64,000 nt of DNA from Pseudomonas sp. Irchel s3b2 (GTDB taxonomy: Bacteria > Pseudomonadota > Gammaproteobacteria > Pseudomonadales > Pseudomonadaceae): positions 62,001-126,000 of the forward strand of contig NZ_FYEB01000012.1 of assembly GCF_900187445.1 (NCBI RefSeq), read 5' to 3'. Positions 41,752-50,968 of the stretch are shown here, piece after piece. Positions within the stretch are counted from its first letter, which is position 1. Each line of letters starts with the position of its first letter. The translations under genes and the position numbers were made by a program. The notes below the pieces were generated by a model that was not told the DNA's origin, ran no database searches, and worked only from the letters and a program-made list of their open reading frames with translations.

Positions 41752-43032
41752 ATGCTCGATTCCAAACTATTACGTAGCCAAACCCAGGAAGTGGCGGATC
41801 GTCTGGCTTCCCGTGGTTTCAGCCTGGATGTCGCGCGCATCGAATCACTGGAAGATCGCCGAAAAGCGGTGCAGACCCGCACCGAGCAATTACAGGCAGA
41901 GCGTAATGCCCGCTCAAAATCTATTGGACAGGCAAAGGCTAACGGCGAAGACATTGCTCCCTTGATGGCTGCCGTTGCGCGCATGGCCAACGAACTTGAG
42001 TCTGGCAAAAACGAACTAGACAGCATTCAGAAAGAATTGGACGATATCGTTCTGGCCGTTCCCAACTTACCGGACGCCAGCGTACCAATCGGCTCCGATG
42101 AGGACGACAACGTAGAGGTGCGCCGCTGGGGCACTCCGCGTGTGTTCGATTTCGAGATCAAAGACCATGTAGCGTTGGGTGAAATTAGCGGAGGTCTTGA
42201 TTTTGAGGCTGCAGCTAAGCTGTCCGGTGCGCGCTTTTCCGTCTTGCATGGCCCGATTGCGCGCCTGCACCGCGCACTGGCGCAGTTCATGATCAACTTG
42301 CACACCTCACAGCATGGATACGAGGAAACCTACATCCCATACATGGTTCATGCGTCTGCTCTTCAGGGAACCGGCCAACTGCCGAAGTTTGAGGAAGACC
42401 TGTTCAAGATTACCCGTGAAGGTGAGGCTGACTTCTATCTGATCCCTACCTCCGAAGTCCCATTGACCAATCTGGCGGCAGGGCAGATTCTCGATGCAAA
42501 ACGATTGCCCCTCAAATTTGTCGCCCACGGCCCATGCTTTCGCAGTGAGGCAGGTGCTTCTGGCCGGGACACTCGAGGCATGATCCGACAGCATCAGTTC
42601 GACAAGGTCGAGATGGTTCAGGTGGTTGAGCCAACGAAATCCATGGAGGCTTTGGAAGAGATGACCGCCTGTGCTGAACGTGTGTTGCAGGCGCTTGAAT
42701 TGCCATACCGTGTTTTGGTTCTGTGCACCGGCGACATGGGTTTTAGCGCCGTCAAAACCTTCGACTTGGAAGTCTGGGTGCCGAGCCAGGACAAATACCG
42801 TGAGATCAGCTCTTGCTCTAACTGCGGTGACTTCCAGGCCCGTCGCATGCAAGCGCGCTGGCGTAACCCGGAAACTGGCAAGCCGGAGCTGGTGCACACC
42901 CTCAATGGTTCTGGGCTTGCAGTAGGACGCACCTTGGTCGCGGTACTGGAAAACTACCAAGAGGCGGACGGATCCATCCGAGTGCCGGAGGTGCTTAAAC
43001 CTTATATGGGCGGTGTCGATATCATTCGCTAA
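41752..43032 (+). CDS. serS: seryl-tRNA synthetase, probable second copy
   Basis: 426 residues, exactly the Pseudomonas SerRS length, with the N-terminal coiled-coil arm (residues 25-110) and the class II core: IPTSEVPLTN (serine-contact Thr and Glu), motif 2 FRSEAGASGRDTRGMIRQHQ at about 264-283, QFDKVE, and motif 3 NGSGLAVGRTLVAVLENYQ at about 385-403. It charges tRNA-Ser with serine. Compared with remembered housekeeping Pseudomonas SerRS it differs at many positions (for instance EISGGLDFEAAAK where housekeeping enzymes read GxxFGxLDFE-like). The usual neighbours lolA, rarA, crcB and cysG are absent. All core residues are kept, so it should be active; a self-resistance role is inferred. 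Confidence 0.93.
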   Translation: MLDSKLLRSQTQEVADRLASRGFSLDVARIESLEDRRKAVQTRTEQLQAERNARSKSIGQAKANGEDIAPLMAAVARMANELESGKNELDSIQKELDDIVLAVPNLPDASVPIGSDEDDNVEVRRWGTPRVFDFEIKDHVALGEISGGLDFEAAAKLSGARFSVLHGPIARLHRALAQFMINLHTSQHGYEETYIPYMVHASALQGTGQLPKFEEDLFKITREGEADFYLIPTSEVPLTNLAAGQILDAKRLPLKFVAHGPCFRSEAGASGRDTRGMIRQHQFDKVEMVQVVEPTKSMEALEEMTACAERVLQALELPYRVLVLCTGDMGFSAVKTFDLEVWVPSQDKYREISSCSNCGDFQARRMQARWRNPETGKPELVHTLNGSGLAVGRTLVAVLENYQEADGSIRVPEVLKPYMGGVDIIR

Positions 43033-43060
43033 ACGTATATATCTCAACCTGCTTAATCAG

Positions 43061-43247
43061 CAGGCCAGTCGTCGCGCTACGGTGTCCGCGCCAAAAACCG
43101 GCACACGCAAAGCTTGTCAGGTGAAGGTTTACAAAAAAACCTCACACAGGCGAAATCGTCGAAACCAGAGGCGGCAACCACAAGACTTTGAAGGAATGGA
43201 AAGTGAAGTACGGTGCAGACCAGGTTGAATCTTGGTTGACCAAGTGA
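43061..43247 (+). pseudogene. second 3' remnant of an MvaT/MvaU-family gene, frameshifted
   Basis: Beginning 28 bases after serS, one frame reads QASRRATVSAPKTGTRKACQ and VKVYKK, then a run of seven A shifts it; skipping one A restores HTGEIVETRGGNHKTLKEWK and QVESWLTK up to TGA at 43245-43247. This is the C-terminal half of an MvaT-type protein without its N-terminus. It is a different paralogue from the remnant at 25086, since the sequences differ at several codons. The frameshift could be a sequencing error, but the missing 5' half is not. Confidence 0.8.
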
Positions 43248-43262
43248 TTTCGGGTTGAGTAC

Positions 43263-43287
43263 AAAAAGGCCTTTAGGGCCTTTTTTT
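43263..43287 (+). terminator. terminator behind the second MvaT remnant
   Basis: AAAAAGGCC/GGCCTTTTT stem with a 5-base loop and seven T; follows GAGTACAAAA exactly as at the first remnant. Confidence 0.88.
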
Positions 43288-43299
43288 GTTGTTCGGATT

Positions 43300-43688
43300 T
43301 TACTCTGAGCCGGACGAAACCTGTTCACTAATCAGTTGGGCCAGTATCCGTACTGGTTCGGTAAAACTTTGCCGAGACCGATGTACGAGCCCGATATCAC
43401 GATGGAAGGTGTGCTGTCCTAGGTCGAGTGCTCTTACACCTGCAGGCCATTCCTGATGGGTTGCTGTCTGCGGCACTAGAGCTACACCGACACCATTTTC
43501 AACCAGCTTGATGATGGCCTCCAGTTCATCCAGCTCGCAAACTTCACGCAAGGTGAAATGCATCTGCCGAAGGAAGCGATCCACTTGTCTGCGCTCATCA
43601 TTGGCGTATCAAGCGCGACATCCTTCAGCATCTTGTAGAAGACATTTTTATCCTTGGGGTCAGCTACGCTAAAGACCTGAGAGCTCAT
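43300..43688 (-). pseudogene. truncated and frameshifted LysR-type regulator fragment
   Basis: The minus strand has an opening MSSQVFSVADPKDKNVFYKM frame that shifts near 43600 into VDRFLRQMHFTLREVCELDE and GVGVALVPQTATHQEWPAG, which is the C-terminal effector domain of a LysR regulator. There is no HTH. The N-terminal stretch is not recognised. It is a gene end left behind after rearrangement beside the MvaT remnant. Confidence 0.7.
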
Positions 43689-43728
43689 TCGCCTTAAATA
43701 ATTTCAACTTGGACGTAGGAGAATGGAT

Positions 43729-45873
43729 ATGGAAAATTTGGTGATTCTCATCGTATTACCGTTGGTGGCCTTCATTGTTGCCTTCATCGTGGCTTGGGTG
43801 ATCGCCAGTTGGCGTGCCCAGCGCAACAACCAGCAGTTACAGACTGATCTGGAAGTGACACAGGCCGATCTGAGGCGTGTTCAGGCAGAGTTGTCGGAAC
43901 ATCAGGCCACACTTGGCAGCCTGTCTGGAGAGAAAGCAGCACTGGATATTGCTTACGGACGGTTGGAAACCGAACGGGATAGCGGCAAGGCCCGAATCGA
44001 ACGCCTTGAGGGTGATTTGGTCACCCAGCAAGCTGAGATAGATCGCTTGCGACAATCCGAACAAGTGGCCAGAGAGACGAGCTCGAAAGCACAAGAGGCG
44101 GCCGACAAGCTGCAAGACCAGTTAGCCAGTAACAATATTGCCTTCAAAGAGCGCCTCGAAGAGAAGGATCAGCGCATTTTAGATCTGGATAGAAAGCAGG
44201 TCGCCGCAGAGCTGCAACAAACCAACACGGCGAAGCTGCTGTCCGAAAGTCGCGAGGCACTGAAACAAGCCCAGACTCAGTTGGAGGAAAAACTGGTCGC
44301 TCAAGAGCGTTTTGAACGCGATTGGATTGCCCAGAAAGCCGAACTCGAAACCCTGCGTAAGACAGAAAAACTGGCTCGTGAGGTCGGAGCTACGGCGCAC
44401 GAATCGGTGAACAAGTTGAAAGAACAACTTGTCATTAGCGGTACGACCTCCATGGAGCGTATCGAAGAGAAAGATCAACGCATCGCGAAGTTGGATGAAA
44501 AGCTGGCAACCGCCGATGCAGCGCAAAAGCACACGGCTGCTCAACTGGCTGAGATTCGCGAAACGCTGAAGAAGGCGCAGACGCAACTGGAGGAGAAGCA
44601 AGAGGCGCTAACCAGCTACAAGGCGTGGTGGGAGCAGTCCAAGGGCGAATTGAAGACTACGCAAGACAGATATGCGGCGCTGGACAATGCCCATGGCCAG
44701 CTCAAGACCTCGCTAGATGAAAAGCAGCAACACTTTGACGCGCAGTTGAAGCTGCTGCTGGAGAATCGCGAGGAGTTAACCAAAGAGTTCGAACGTCTCG
44801 CCAACGAGGTTCTGGAGCGCAAAGGCAAAGCGTTTAAAGAATTGAATCAGGAGAGCATCACCAACCTGCTCAATCCCCTCCATACTGAAATGAAAGGCTT
44901 TAAGGCGAAGGTGGAGGAGGTTCACGCTAAAGATGCGGAGCAACGCATCGAGCTCAGAACCGAGCTGAAGAATCTACAAACGCTCAACAAGGAAATCACC
45001 GATCAGGCCGACAAGCTGACTACCGCCCTGCAAGGCCAGAAGAAGGTACAGGGCAACTGGGGTGAACTGATGCTGGAGAATGTACTGGACAATTCAGGCC
45101 TTCGACTCGGTATCGACTACAAACGGGAAGTCAGCTTCACCACTGAAGAGGGCCGGCAACGTCCCGATGCGATCGTCTATCTGCCACAAAAACAGCATCT
45201 GATCATCGATGCCAAGACGTCGTTAATGTCGTACACCCAGTATGTAAACGCCGATAACGACTTGGAACGCGGTCAAGCGTTGGCAGCCCATACCAAGGCG
45301 GTGAGTGACCGGGTCAATGAGTTGGCCGATCGAGACTATTTCAAGCTGCCTGGCCTGAATTCACCCGAGGTGGTGATTATGTTTATCCCTATCGAATCCG
45401 CCTACGTCGAAGCCCTTAAGTACGACGAGACTCTATTCCAGCGGGCTATCGAGCGTAACGTGCTGGTTGCCACACCCACCACCCTGTTGACCAGTCTTAA
45501 CATCGTCCGCCAACTGTGGCGGTTCGAAGATCAGAACAAGCACACCGCCGAGCTGGCCAACCGAGCTGAGAAGTTTTACAACAAACTCAATGGCTTCCTG
45601 ACCAGCATGCAGGGGGTAGGCAACCAGTTGAACAGAGCTCGTGAAAGTTACGACAAGGCTTTCGGTCAGTTGTACAGTGGAAAAGCGAACCTGATCAAAC
45701 AAGCTGCTGAGTTTAAAGACCTGGGTGTGTCTGTCCAGAAAGAGCTGCCAGCCGATCTTGTCGAACGTGCGAACTTAGAGCTAAGCAGTGCCGTCGCTGA
45801 ACTCGCAGAGGTTGAAGCTACGCTATTGATAGCCTCATCTGACTCCATCCGACCTAATGGTTCACACCAATAG
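43729..45873 (+). CDS. rmuC: RmuC family DNA recombination protein, extended coiled coil
   Basis: About 714 residues: an N-terminal membrane helix (LVILIVLPLVAFIVAFIVAW), a very long heptad-rich coiled coil (about residues 30-390) and the C-terminal RmuC nuclease-like domain (GNWGELMLENVLDNSGLRLG, HLIIDAKTSLMSYTQYV, MFIPIESAYVEAL). E. coli RmuC has 475 residues; the excess is in the coiled coil, which contains two similar blocks (RLEEKDQRI and RIEEKDQRI). RmuC limits inverted-repeat recombination. ATG 43729 is better spaced from AGGAG than ATG 43723. Confidence 0.88.
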   Translation: MENLVILIVLPLVAFIVAFIVAWVIASWRAQRNNQQLQTDLEVTQADLRRVQAELSEHQATLGSLSGEKAALDIAYGRLETERDSGKARIERLEGDLVTQQAEIDRLRQSEQVARETSSKAQEAADKLQDQLASNNIAFKERLEEKDQRILDLDRKQVAAELQQTNTAKLLSESREALKQAQTQLEEKLVAQERFERDWIAQKAELETLRKTEKLAREVGATAHESVNKLKEQLVISGTTSMERIEEKDQRIAKLDEKLATADAAQKHTAAQLAEIRETLKKAQTQLEEKQEALTSYKAWWEQSKGELKTTQDRYAALDNAHGQLKTSLDEKQQHFDAQLKLLLENREELTKEFERLANEVLERKGKAFKELNQESITNLLNPLHTEMKGFKAKVEEVHAKDAEQRIELRTELKNLQTLNKEITDQADKLTTALQGQKKVQGNWGELMLENVLDNSGLRLGIDYKREVSFTTEEGRQRPDAIVYLPQKQHLIIDAKTSLMSYTQYVNADNDLERGQALAAHTKAVSDRVNELADRDYFKLPGLNSPEVVIMFIPIESAYVEALKYDETLFQRAIERNVLVATPTTLLTSLNIVRQLWRFEDQNKHTAELANRAEKFYNKLNGFLTSMQGVGNQLNRARESYDKAFGQLYSGKANLIKQAAEFKDLGVSVQKELPADLVERANLELSSAVAELAEVEATLLIASSDSIRPNGSHQ

Positions 45874-46189
45874 GAGGTGATAGACAAGCGAATGATTCAG
45901 CTTGAAGATTCGATGATGGCAGTCTCCAAGGCGAGCTGATTTTCATTGGTCTTGCATTGCAGGCATGGGAACACTCCTCAGAATGTGGATAAAGGACGGT
46001 AGCTAGTCGCGGTTACGCGTGGTGGCTAAGTGGCCTTTTCTACCTCTGGTGGCCGACGTCATTTAGGTACCAATATTTCCATAGGGTGCCGTCCGATTAT
46101 TCAATCAGCGGGCCCTGATCACCTACACCGCTCTCCCGCTCCAATCTGGGAGGGTTGCAATACCATTGCCAACGGAAGGACTCTGCTCA
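45874..46189. other. spacer between rmuC and the PLD gene
   Basis: 316 bases. I see no gene or clear promoter. A GGAAGGA site at its right end serves the PLD-domain gene. Confidence 0.4.
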
Positions 46190-47143
46190 ATGTTCTTGGG
46201 AAGTCGCGAACAAATTTTGTCGGCAATCAAAAATCTCATTCAGACCCCCGATGCCGATTACGGCGTGGCGGTCGCTTTCTGGGGTAATGGCTCAGAGGCT
46301 CTGATACCCGGCCAAGGAGCCGGCAGACTGATTTGCAATCTGAGTCACCCTGGAACCAACCCTTATGCTGTAGAACGCATCATGGCGCAGCCTGGCATCC
46401 GCATGAGGCAATCTAGCCGACTGCATGCCAAGGTAGTTGTTTCCAATGCGGGCGCTATCGTGGGGTCAGCCAACTTCTCTGACGCTGCTCTCGGGTTCGA
46501 GGGGCAGGCATTGGGCTGGAATGAAGCCGGGGTGTTGCTCGACCCTGAGCGCGATGAGTTCAAGCAAGCCTTGGACTGGTTCGAGAGCACTTGGGAAAAA
46601 GCGGCTGAGGTAGCAGAAACTGATTTGGCAGCTGCCAAGGAAAACTGGAAAGCTAGAGGCCTGCCTGAGGCGCCCGAACCTCTTCCTAATGTAAACAAGC
46701 CGGAAGCCACTGCAGTTCCCGAGCCGAGCGACCGAGCGCCTGAGCTATACGAGGAAGACATTTTTGAGAAGAAGCCTTTTTTGCGCACCTCCTCTAACCA
46801 GATGAGAATGGTCTCCGACACCCTCCAAGGCTTGTTCGATGAGTCCGTGCTTGGGATTGAGCGTGGATCCAGAGACCCGAAACCAAAGGACAAGGAGCGA
46901 TATGCTTCAGCTCATGCGGCCCACATCCTATGGACAGCGAGTGGACAGATCGCTCCTACAAATATCACAGGAATCCCATTTTTCAGAAATCCTGAGGAAG
47001 TCGCCGCGCGATCCAGGGAGATGGGTACCTTCGACCTCGTGCTCTCATTCATTGAGAGGCTCGCGCATGACCCCACGCTTCCAGTAAAACCATCGATCAG
47101 GTACTGGGCCAAGATTGCTCAGAATCAGATAAGGCCACAGTAG
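46190..47143 (+). CDS. phospholipase D-like domain protein
   Basis: 317 residues. A single PLD-type motif, LHAKVVVSNAGAIVGSANFS, at about residues 76-96 supplies the H-x-K catalytic pair; the N-terminal third is the PLD fold (SREQILSAIKNLIQTPDADY). The C-terminal half is unlike anything I recognise. Single-HKD proteins usually dimerise to form one active site and act as nucleases or phospholipases; several work in restriction or anti-phage systems. ATG 46190 has GGAAGGA upstream. It heads the defence-like region. Confidence 0.72.
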   Translation: MFLGSREQILSAIKNLIQTPDADYGVAVAFWGNGSEALIPGQGAGRLICNLSHPGTNPYAVERIMAQPGIRMRQSSRLHAKVVVSNAGAIVGSANFSDAALGFEGQALGWNEAGVLLDPERDEFKQALDWFESTWEKAAEVAETDLAAAKENWKARGLPEAPEPLPNVNKPEATAVPEPSDRAPELYEEDIFEKKPFLRTSSNQMRMVSDTLQGLFDESVLGIERGSRDPKPKDKERYASAHAAHILWTASGQIAPTNITGIPFFRNPEEVAARSREMGTFDLVLSFIERLAHDPTLPVKPSIRYWAKIAQNQIRPQ

Positions 47144-47276
47144 CGGCTGGTAGGCACCACGTTGGCCAACGTTAGAGAGTGGAAAATGGGCGTTGGGTAG
47201 ATTCGAAAAGCAATGTGCATGACGGAGGCTTAGGTAGTGAAAACCTCGGATATTCGACTCATTCCGGAGCGTTCTT

Positions 47277-48467
47277 TCATTCTGACCACCAGTCCTTTTC
47301 TGCACGTGTCATTCCATAGCCGTTGAACCAGCTTTCGATATCGACGGTGAGCGAAGTGACGGATGAAGTGTTTGGGTGAAGAGGGTCAACTAGGTTCGCT
47401 TGCGATGTAGCCCAAGCCGCCCATAGTGCAGTTTGTTGCTGGCTGTGCTCTGAGGTAGACGCACTGGCATTGCAGGTTGCCTGGATGAATGCTCTCAATC
47501 GCTGAGCCTGCTCCCAGCGCTTTGTATTCTCCACGAGTTTGTGACGTAGACGCCTATGAGTCTCTTCACGCTTGGCGCGCTCAAGTCGTACCGCTTCTTC
47601 AGCCATTCGCTCACGACGAGCCTCTTCATTTTTCAAGCGCAGAACTTTCATCGACTCAGCTATAGCCTCGAAGCCGTCGAAAATGCTCGTCAGTTTTTCC
47701 TCGATTTTTCCGGTCTTGGTGTCCGTCCAGTTCTTCCGCTTTCCGTATTCGGTGCGTGCGTCAATCTGCAGGCTTAATTCGCCAGTGGAAGACCATTCAA
47801 ACTGAGGCGCGCGCAGCAACGAGAAATCAGGTTCCCATCGAGCATTGCGCTTAGGGGCGGGTGGCGGCGGTGGCGGGATAACGTGTTTATTTAAGCGCTC
47901 CACAAGTTTGATCCCAAGGTGCTCGCCATCGACCTCTACCAGCGTTTTGTAATCGGAGGCAACCTTCCACCTGTAGCCAAGTATCTCGCTCTCTTTAATC
48001 AGGGTGTCGAAGATCAGCGCGCAGCGATCAATGAGTCCGGGGGAAATTTTCGCGTCGAGCACCTGTTTGCCCGTAGTAACGAGATGACCCTCATGGGCCT
48101 TGGCCGCTTTAACGCATTTCAACCATTTGCTCACCAGTGGGTGAGGGGCAAGGAGGGTGTGAGGTACTTCGATGATTGAACGGATTGCTTTCGGTTTTAT
48201 AGGCGCAGCGCTTTGCAATGGAAGCGTGCTTCGATCCAATACTCTGAAGCTGATGGGCTGTCCGCCGACGGGAGGCTTAGGTTTGCCTGGGCGTTTTGAA
48301 ACTGGTTTTGCCCAATGCCCTCGTGGGGGCAGGGCTATGCCAGCTTTCCGACAGGCCTTGGACAGCGCGACGTCTGATATGCCGATTTCTTGGGCCAGCT
48401 TCAGGACAGGTGTTTCCCAAGCCTTGTCGAACAGCTCGCTGGAAGTGAAGTTTACGATCTTGTACAT
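47277..48467 (-). CDS. uncharacterised HTH-containing protein of accessory regions
   Basis: 396 residues. Residues 20-55 form a helix-turn-helix (LAQEIGISDVALSKACRKAG, then IALPPRGHWAK), typical of a family found in mobile and defence regions. A proline run VIPPPPPPAPK near residue 200 and a charged helical region (about 275-335, rich in Glu/Arg) separate the N- and C-terminal parts. No catalytic motif is apparent. It stands alone on the minus strand between the PLD gene and the GmrSD-type gene. Function unknown. Confidence 0.75.
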   Translation of the reverse strand: MYKIVNFTSSELFDKAWETPVLKLAQEIGISDVALSKACRKAGIALPPRGHWAKPVSKRPGKPKPPVGGQPISFRVLDRSTLPLQSAAPIKPKAIRSIIEVPHTLLAPHPLVSKWLKCVKAAKAHEGHLVTTGKQVLDAKISPGLIDRCALIFDTLIKESEILGYRWKVASDYKTLVEVDGEHLGIKLVERLNKHVIPPPPPPAPKRNARWEPDFSLLRAPQFEWSSTGELSLQIDARTEYGKRKNWTDTKTGKIEEKLTSIFDGFEAIAESMKVLRLKNEEARRERMAEEAVRLERAKREETHRRLRHKLVENTKRWEQAQRLRAFIQATCNASASTSEHSQQQTALWAAWATSQANLVDPLHPNTSSVTSLTVDIESWFNGYGMTRAEKDWWSE

Positions 48468-48594
48468 ATAGTTACCCGGCGCTTGGCGTTCCGATACCAG
48501 CGTAGATTCCCTCTCTCCAATCTCAAGTCAAATCTTGCGAGTGATACCGGGGGGCGTAACGTCCAGCTATTCACCTGGTTTCTTCGTAGGGGGA

Positions 48595-48690
48595 TCACTC
48601 CGGTGCCATTAAGAGCGTCAAGTTGATGAACTCTTCATTTGCTTTGATCGTGTCCAGCGCACCGCGCACGTTGCCTCCAACCTCACCCGT
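48595..48690 (-). pseudogene. C-terminal remnant of the small protein encoded at 52337-52546
   Basis: The minus strand reads TGEVGGNVRGALDTIKANEE then FINLTLLMAPE and a stop, matching the last 33 residues of the intact 69-residue gene 3.7 kb away. The 5' part is missing. The two copies flank the GmrSD/DUF3883 genes as direct repeats. Confidence 0.8.
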
Positions 48691-48867
48691 GTTGAGCGGG
48701 AGAGAGTATAGGCCTAGTGGTCACAAATCGAGATCGGGTGAACCAATCAGGCCCCACATAAGCACAGCTCCTGGCGACCGCCTACCATCAACCAGGAATC
48801 CAACGCTGCCCTCTACGCTATACCAATCCCCCAGGGGATGGTTCCACGTCCCCGCGAGGAGGGCAGG

Positions 48868-50922
48868 TCAGTTCCCTGAAATCGCCGATGCCACAGCTAC
48901 GGGCGCGGCGCTGAACTGGCCTACAGGCTTCGGCCACACGAGTAGCGCGGCTTTAAGCAGGGCTTTTGAACGGTTCGCGATGGCATCGTCATCCCATGCT
49001 ACAAGCGCTGTCTGCTGAAAGTAGGTATTCAATAATAGAGCGCTTTGACCCAGTCGAGACCGTTTACCCAGAACCTGTTCATTGCCTGCACCCTGGGTGT
49101 CGGCAAAGGGGCCGTTGCTGATCGAGCTGTTCAGCGGCTGAGTAAGCAACGTCAGGTTCCCAAAACCATGAACTGCCGTCTCTCTGAACTGACGCTGTGC
49201 CTCGGTCATGTCTGTTATCTGGTATGTAGGCAGCTTTTCCCAGCTTTGCGGTGTCACATGCTCGACGGTCAAATCAGACTGGGCTGGCACATGATTGCTC
49301 CCTTGCTGAGAGCCACGAGCGGCATACTCCAGCGCCCGCAGGACACCGCACGTTTTAACGGGGCGAAGCTCCTTGTAAACCGGACGATGACACCACTTGT
49401 CACTAAAAAGGCTGTCATCCGGCCAAACCTCGCTGAGTGCCGTCGCTGCTTGAAGCACTTTGCGTAAAGCTATGTGTGGGGCTTCGGGTGCGCCCAACAC
49501 AGCTTGCAGTACGCGCATGAAAAAGCGGTTGTAGCCCTTGGTAGTCAAACCGCAGACAGCGCGTCGTGTCAGATAGGAGGCCAAGTCGCCGAGAGCCTGT
49601 TTCAGCTCCGCGCTGTCGCTTGCCAACCGCTCACGCAGTGCAAGGTAAACCGGTGTAACCGTACCCACGTCAAGTGACTTAACCAAGCGCGCAAACTCAG
49701 CCAAGTGTCCGGTACCCTCTGGAGATACCAGCTCCTGGAAGTGCCGGCTAGATGCAACAAGCTGCTCCAGCTCCATTTCAAGATCGCGTAGCTGCTTTAG
49801 CCACCAAGCTTTGAATGACTGAAACACATGACTAGCTAGGGTGATTTCGTGGCTGCGCAGGATCGTGTAGTTGTAGAAGAACAAATCAATGCGCGGATAG
49901 GTCAAGCGCCCCTGGCGTTCCTTTTCCCGCCAGTAGGCATTTGCCGAAACGCCCTGGCCGGTGGTCGCAACAAGATCAAATGGGCTCCAGTACCGTTCAT
50001 ATAGCTGCGGCACAGCTTGTCCCTGGCGAGCGGCTTCAAGGAACACGAAATTGCGTACAAGGTCAGACGCCAGCAGTGGTTCTCCACGCGCATTAAGCGT
50101 TTCGAAGATGACTTGAGGGTCGTCCTCGGCGTCCAAAGTCAGGGTCATGATCTGCACGTGGTCGGCCAATGCCATGTAAAGCGCCTGAGCTCGCTTCGAC
50201 TCTAGCGGCATATGGGCTTGCAACGGCGACACGTCGTTATTGCGGCGGATGTCCGCGATCAGCGTATCCCCGACCGTGGGGTCAGCTGTAGGATTGACAA
50301 CATCAGTGAGGTCAACACCCCGCATATAGGCAAGGCAGGCGTGGTAGAGGTACAGGTAAGTCTGCACCATAAGGGGGCGCTCAATCCGAGTGCGTACATC
50401 GCGTGCCGGATAAGTCGTGTACACGTCCTGAGCGTAAGTGGCGGTATCGCTCAGGTGGCGCATCTCGTCCTGCCCTGCCTGGGTTGGCCAAACTTTGTAA
50501 TGATCTTCTGCACGCTGGTAAGGGCCTGGGTTTCGCACCAAGCCATCGAGCATTTGCGGTATGGGGCTGTCTATCAGCTCACGCGCTGCCTGGCGGAAGG
50601 CGAGTAGTAGGAGATGTAAGGTCGTCGAACGCTGTTGGCCATCAATCACCTCGAAAGCTGGCGCCCTACCGAAACTGTTGGGCACAGGAGTCATCACAAT
50701 TGAACCCAGAAAGTGCTTCTGTAACGGCTTCAATGCCGCCGTGGTGCCTGTTGATACTAGCGATTGTTGCTCCAGCACGGCATCTGCACGGTCTTGGATG
50801 TCAGTCCATAGCGGGCCAACCTGCTTTTCCAGCGTCCATACATAACCCCGCTGAAAAATGGGAATCTGGTACTGATGAGGTGTACTGAACAGACCGGTGA
50901 CTGTGGTTTTACTGGGCTGCAT
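48868..50922 (-). CDS. DUF262/DUF1524 protein, GmrSD-type modification-dependent endonuclease
   Basis: 684 residues. The N-terminal DUF262 (ParB/sulfiredoxin-like NTPase) has PIFQRGYVW at residues 21-29 and VIDGQQRSTT near residue 94; the C-terminal DUF1524 His-Me finger nuclease has LTVEHVTPQSWEKL near residue 555 and GFGNLTLLTQPLN. GmrS and GmrD fused in one chain form a type IV restriction enzyme that cuts glucosylated-hydroxymethylcytosine phage DNA; many relatives act on other modified DNA. No partner methylase is adjacent. Confidence 0.9.
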   Translation of the reverse strand: MQPSKTTVTGLFSTPHQYQIPIFQRGYVWTLEKQVGPLWTDIQDRADAVLEQQSLVSTGTTAALKPLQKHFLGSIVMTPVPNSFGRAPAFEVIDGQQRSTTLHLLLLAFRQAARELIDSPIPQMLDGLVRNPGPYQRAEDHYKVWPTQAGQDEMRHLSDTATYAQDVYTTYPARDVRTRIERPLMVQTYLYLYHACLAYMRGVDLTDVVNPTADPTVGDTLIADIRRNNDVSPLQAHMPLESKRAQALYMALADHVQIMTLTLDAEDDPQVIFETLNARGEPLLASDLVRNFVFLEAARQGQAVPQLYERYWSPFDLVATTGQGVSANAYWREKERQGRLTYPRIDLFFYNYTILRSHEITLASHVFQSFKAWWLKQLRDLEMELEQLVASSRHFQELVSPEGTGHLAEFARLVKSLDVGTVTPVYLALRERLASDSAELKQALGDLASYLTRRAVCGLTTKGYNRFFMRVLQAVLGAPEAPHIALRKVLQAATALSEVWPDDSLFSDKWCHRPVYKELRPVKTCGVLRALEYAARGSQQGSNHVPAQSDLTVEHVTPQSWEKLPTYQITDMTEAQRQFRETAVHGFGNLTLLTQPLNSSISNGPFADTQGAGNEQVLGKRSRLGQSALLLNTYFQQTALVAWDDDAIANRSKALLKAALLVWPKPVGQFSAAPVAVASAISGN

Positions 50923-50968
50923 CCTGAAATCCTTGTCTGTATTTCAAAGATAGGTGACCTCAGTCGTC

